This document shows, one piece after another, positions 60,901 to 64,000 of a stretch of DNA of 64,000 nt; the first letter of the stretch is position 1, and each line of letters begins with the position of its first letter. The stretch is from assembly GCA_030544235.1 (NCBI GenBank), contig CM060484.1, positions 11,985,531 through 12,049,530 of the forward strand. The letters are read 5' to 3'. This DNA is from Lepturacanthus savala. Lineage: Eukaryota > Chordata > Actinopteri > Scombriformes > Trichiuridae. The position numbers were made by a program, and so were the translations under genes. Under the pieces are notes generated by a model. It saw only the letters and a list, made by a program, of their open reading frames with translations. It was not told the origin of the DNA and did not search any database.

Positions 60901-63900
60901 TGCGTATACATCACAGCATCAGGAATATTCTTAGTAATAAATGTACTTTTGCTCTTCTGCTTCCTGTTCAGTGGAGGATCTGGGCTCTTTGTTTGAGAAG
61001 CGAGACTTTAAAGACCGGCCGCGGTCAACAGGTACCAAATCCACCCTCTCACTGCGCCTGGAGCAGTGTCCCCAGCAGCTCAACAACCCCTTCAATGAAT
61101 ACTCCAAGTTTGATGGCAAGGTGGGTTAGGGTTAGGGGCAACTTATTTTTAAATGATCGTTGAAATCGTTTTGTAGCGAACGAGTTTCTACACAACAAAG
61201 TTCATCATGACTTAAAAGAAAAAGAATTTCGATCTTCCTTTATTCACCTGTTCATTTCATATGTTGTGAAAGTGGAGTTAAAACATCACCTCATTCCTAT
61301 TTGTAAATAAATCAGTGTTGAATTAAAGGGTTTCAAAATCGTTCAGCCCTACCACATATTCCCATTGACAGTGATTGAATTAATAGAAAATGATACTAAT
61401 GACAACTTGCGTTCTTAGGGCCACATTGGCACAACGGCTACAAAAAAGATCGACGTCTACCTCTCAATGCAAATAGCTCAGGAGAAAGTTCATCCGATGA
61501 CAGTGGTAACCATCGCCAACGCCCGCGTCCATGACCTCATCGGGCTCATCTGCTGGCAGTACACAAGCGAGGGACGGGAACCCAAACTCAAGTGAGCGCG
61601 GGCACATTTCTGCACCAGTTTCGTAGAAAGCCCGTTGGCGTGTAACGCAGCCGTCTTCTTCTGTCTGTGTCCAGCGAGAATGTGAACGCCTACTGCCTCC
61701 ACATCGCAGAGGACGACGGCGAGGTGGACACCGACTTCCCTCCACTGGACTCTAACGAGCCAATCCACAAGTTCGGTTTTAGCACTCTGGCCCTGGTGGA
61801 GAAGTACTCGTCACCCGGCCTAGCCTCCAGACAGTCGCTGTTTGTCAGAATGTAAGTAAGAAAGAAAGCAACATGTATAGCTTATGCATACGATGACTGA
61901 CATTAAAAAAAATAATCTGTTTTAATGGAAAATATACACTACCGTTCAAAAGTTTGGGGTCGCTCAGGCAATTTAGTGTTTTCCATGAAAAGTCACACTT
62001 TTATTTACCACCATGAGTTTTAAAATTAATAGAATATTTTATTCCATTAGCCTTCTGATTCAATGAGCAAACACATTATACCATTGGGATATTGGAGTGA
62101 TAGTTGCTGTAAATGGGTCTCTATACACCTATGTGGATATTGCACCAAAAAACAGACATTTGCCGCTAAAATAGTCATTTTCCACAATAAAAAAGTATAA
62201 AGAGTGTTTTTATTTCAAAAATAAGGAAACTTTTGAATGGTAGTGTATTTATTTGTGCATGTATATATGTGTGTGTGTGTGTAGCATCACAACATTTAGG
62301 ATACAAACACAATTTTTCAAATGTAATTTATATATCTTGTAACACAGTTATTAACAAAAGGTTCATTATTGAAACTAGACATCCATATGTCTATTCAATA
62401 ACAAGATGAACAGCCAGGTGTCTTGAGTTATACTGGTTCAGGTCCAGTAAAAAGAAATGAAAAGAAGGGAGGTGATGATGAAGTGACAACACTTCATCAT
62501 CACTTCAGTCTGTCACTTTTCTGTCTGGATAATTGGGGGAAAAAATCGACCGTCATCCTTAACCTTTCCTGCTTTTTTTCCCCTCTTTCAGAAACGCTGC
62601 TCATGGTTTCTCTCTTATCCCTGTGGACAGTCTGAAGGTAACCATGAAGGAAATTCTCCAAAAAGCACTGAAGAAGAGGAAAGGCTCACAGAAAGGCTCA
62701 GGTAACACACAGAGCATCCCTGGAGCAGATGTGCGGATGTTTTTGCTTCTCCCATCTAACACATCTGTGCAGTCTCTTTAGATGCATCTTGGAGTACAGA
62801 TAAAGCATATATGAAGATATGAAGTTTATTTTCTGCGACAGAGGTCGCATTTAAAGCCACATCCATAAAACCTCATCTGAAAGTGAGTCCGGTATCTGTT
62901 TCCCTCGTCTAGAGCTGAATCCATGTATGAAAGGTAGTGATCAGGTTAACTTAAGTCTGCCTCTATCTACCCACACACACACACATATACTGCACACATA
63001 CACTTTCGAGAAAGAGTGAGAGACTGAGAGAGAGCGGTTGTCTCATTTACATTTAGATGAGTATTGATCATTTACTGTATTTACTCACAACACTTAGATT
63101 CTTCCTCTTCTGTCTCACATACACACATTCTCTTTGTACAAGGACAGCCCGAGGTCCTGCAATGCGTTGGAATAATGACGCGTGTCTTCCCACTGCCACG
63201 GAGGTCATTGTGTGTTAAACTGAACGAGGTGGTGGCAACACCATCACGGATGTTGTTCAGAGATTGTCTATGTGTCTTTTATAAAACACCTCATCTGGGA
63301 AGCCATTTATGCGCATTAATATGTTGAAAATGAATATTTCTAGTCTTACTAAAAGATGTAGGATGGAAGACAAACACGCCTTCATTAGGACAGAATCATT
63401 ATAGGTTTATATTTTATCTTTTTTTAAGTTTTGGTATCTTAAGAAGATATATTTGTGCTTTTAAAGTACAAAAACAATCATCTTAATATAGTTTACATGT
63501 CCCCAAACTGCTTTCTGGAGCTATAGAAAGAACGGGTTGTTTATTAATATTAATGAACCTATCCTCTAATTGGCTGATTTGATTGGCCGGGAATGGGCTG
63601 TGACATCACCACCTATCACTACATGGTAACATCACAATCATGGCTCATTTTAAGACACAGTTTCTGAATACAGGCTGTGTGCATTTCTCTGTGGACCGAG
63701 TGTTTCGAAACACGGGACAGTATTTATATAACACCTAGACCTTCACCTCCTTCGACCTTCTGGGACTTTAACGAGTGGACATCTAGTGTAAAAAAATGCA
63801 ATTTGTGCTTGCATGTTCCCCTCATAGATAAATACACATCGTTAAATGCATCGTTTTAGGTCCTGAGGAAGAAGCTGGTCTTCTGAACAATAATTAATCC

Positions 63901-64000
63901 AGGAAATAATCAGTGTGTTTATCAATAATGAAAATAATTGTTAGTTACAGACATAACTGGGTTGTCTAAGGTTATTGTAATTTGGATCTTTATGCGTTTT
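57437..64000 (+). CDS. mapkap1: Sin1/MAPKAP1, mTORC2 subunit (5' part; gene continues past the window)
   Basis: Sin1 is an essential mTORC2 subunit that recruits AGC kinase substrates (AKT, SGK, PKC). Coding exons seen: 57651-57942, 60662-60751, 60972-61120, 61419-61591, 61675-61851, 62592-62701. This is 991 nt, about 330 of roughly 530 residues. All introns are GT-AG with consistent phase. The N-terminus MAFLDNPAIILAHIRQSHVT is almost identical to human. The CRIM substrate-binding domain starts around LRLEQCPQQLNNPFNEYSKF and covers exons 3-5, including DLIGLICWQYTSEGREPKLN and AEDDGEVDTDFPPLDSNEPI. The start of the Ras-binding-like domain follows (INAAHGFSLIPVDS). The rest of that domain and the PH domain lie beyond 64000. 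A glycine-rich insert makes the first exon 11 residues longer than human. Confidence 0.96.
57488..57553 (+). CDS. Upstream ORF in the mapkap1 leader
   Basis: A 21-codon ORF, MEMMTALPLSSDTALSVSER then D and TGA, inside the same exon and about 100 nt before the Sin1 start. Its first ATG has G at -3 and +4, so ribosomes could use it. Conservation is untested; it may be incidental. Confidence 0.35.
   Translation: MEMMTALPLSSDTALSVSERD
57943..60661 (+). other. mapkap1 intron between coding exons 1 and 2
   Basis: About 2.7 kb with a fragment of a dispersed TIR repeat (about 58700-58875) and the 39-nt cassette candidate (60444-60482). A CpG-richer stretch around 60110-60480 surrounds that candidate. 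Confidence 0.7.
60444..60482 (+). CDS. mapkap1: Candidate 39-nt in-frame mapkap1 cassette exon
   Basis: Flanked by CTGTCTCATCAG and a strong donor CTG|GTAAGA in the intron between coding exons 1 and 2. It enters and leaves in phase 1, so it would insert 13 residues (GLQQDSHEKPGAA) between RRRSNT and AQRLERL without disturbing the frame. It is absent from the human isoforms I can recall. Prediction rests on splice sites and phase only. Confidence 0.4.
60662..60751 (+). CDS. mapkap1: mapkap1 coding exon 2
   Basis: A 90-nt exon after CTTCTTTTTAG, encoding AQRLERLRKERQNQIKCKNI and QWKERTSSQS, a basic helical segment near-identical to human. It ends TCAG|GTAGTG, phase 1. Confidence 0.95.
60972..61120 (+). 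CDS. mapkap1: mapkap1 coding exon 3
   Basis: A 149-nt exon after CCTGTTCAG, encoding VEDLGSLFEKRDFKDRPRST, GTKSTLSLRLEQCPQQLNNP and FNEYSKFDGK. The first part is variable between species; from LRLEQCP onward it is the start of the CRIM domain. Phase-0 donor AAG|GTGGGT. Confidence 0.96.
61419..61591 (+). CDS. mapkap1: mapkap1 coding exon 4 (CRIM)
   Basis: A 173-nt exon after GTTCTTAG, encoding GHIGTTATKKIDVYLSMQIA, QEKVHPMTVVTIANARVHDL and IGLICWQYTSEGREPKL plus two bases of Asn. This is the ubiquitin-like core of the CRIM domain. Donor CTCAA|GTGAGC. Confidence 0.96.
61675..61851 (+). CDS. mapkap1: mapkap1 coding exon 5 (CRIM acidic loop)
   Basis: A 177-nt exon after GTGTCCAG, encoding ENVNAYCLHIAEDDGEVDTD, FPPLDSNEPIHKFGFSTLAL and VEKYSSPGLASRQSLFVR. 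The acidic AEDDGEVDTDFPPLD loop is the known AGC-kinase substrate-contact region of the CRIM domain. Donor AT|GTAAGT. The preceding intron is only 83 bp. Confidence 0.97.
61935..62247. mobile_element. Tc1/mariner-type MITE in a mapkap1 intron
   Basis: A 313-bp element with inverted ends TACACTACCGTTCAAAAGTT and TACACTACCATTCAAAAGTT (one mismatch in 20), TA at both outer ends, and no ORF. It sits between mapkap1 coding exons 5 and 6. Confidence 0.75.
62592..62701 (+). CDS. mapkap1: mapkap1 coding exon 6
   Basis: A 110-nt exon after CCTCTTTCAG, encoding INAAHGFSLIPVDSLKVTMK and EILQKALKKRKGSQKGS plus one base of Gly, aligned to human INAAHGFSLIQVDNTKVTMK. It starts the Ras-binding-like region. 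Donor CAG|GTAACA. The next exon (GPQYRLEKQ in human) is not found before 64000. Confidence 0.95.
62702..64000 (+). other. mapkap1 intron running off the window
   Basis: No acceptor with Sin1-like coding sequence is found. It contains one copy of the repeat pair at about 63555-63735 and short CA runs near 62970-63000. Confidence 0.7.
63555..63735 (+). repeat. Dispersed repeat, paired with 45000-45185
   Basis: Contains AATTGGCTGATTTGATTGG, GACACAGTTTCTGAATACAG, GTGCATTTCTCTGTGG and GAGTGTTTCGAAACAC, aligning with the reverse complement of 45000-45185. It lies in the last mapkap1 intron of the window. Confidence 0.5.

Noticed and set aside
61124..61139. Telomere-like GGTTAGGGTTAGGG
   Set aside because: Only two units next to a splice donor; too short to be an interstitial telomeric repeat.

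Overview
The window is vertebrate nuclear DNA, almost certainly from a ray-finned (teleost) fish. Genes are split into short exons by GT-AG introns. Long CA/GT and TA microsatellites are common, and the dispersed repeats are of fish type: Tc1/mariner relics, hAT-like TIR elements and a tRNA-headed SINE. Two multi-exon genes can be read with confidence. Most other short open frames are chance or repeat-derived.

Layout. 1-5 kb: unassigned sequence with a CpG-rich block at about 4.4-4.95 kb that looks like the first, non-coding exon of an unidentified minus-strand gene, plus weak exon candidates near the left edge. 5-26.7 kb: gene-free, repeat-rich flank downstream of pbx3 with several complex AT-rich blocks that could be conserved regulatory elements. 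27.1-53.9 kb: complete minus-strand pbx3 coding region (9 exons, 422 codons). 53.9-57.4 kb: short divergent promoter interval. 57.4 kb to the right edge: first six coding exons of mapkap1 (Sin1) on the plus strand; the gene runs out of the window. The head-to-head pbx3/mapkap1 pair matches the human 9q33.3 neighbourhood, much compacted.

The most interesting signals are splice-level. (1) A 30-nt phase-0 microexon between pbx3 exons 5 and 6 would insert ten residues (GGGSTITVSQ) inside the homeodomain, repeating the start of the recognition helix. (2) A 78-nt in-frame cassette candidate lies between pbx3 exons 6 and 7. (3) Exon 8 of pbx3 is dual-coding: skipping the 113-nt exon 7 gives a short tail ending CYQSDRIQ that closely resembles the known PBX1b-type tail, while the long-isoform frame of the same exon has drifted. 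(4) A 39-nt in-frame cassette candidate lies between mapkap1 coding exons 1 and 2.

How the products act: Pbx3 is a TALE homeodomain cofactor of HOX and MEIS/PREP proteins in the nucleus. Sin1 is a core subunit of mTORC2 that presents AKT/SGK/PKC substrates. They are not known to share a pathway. Their adjacency probably reflects conserved synteny, with regulatory elements of the developmental gene spread over the flank and introns.
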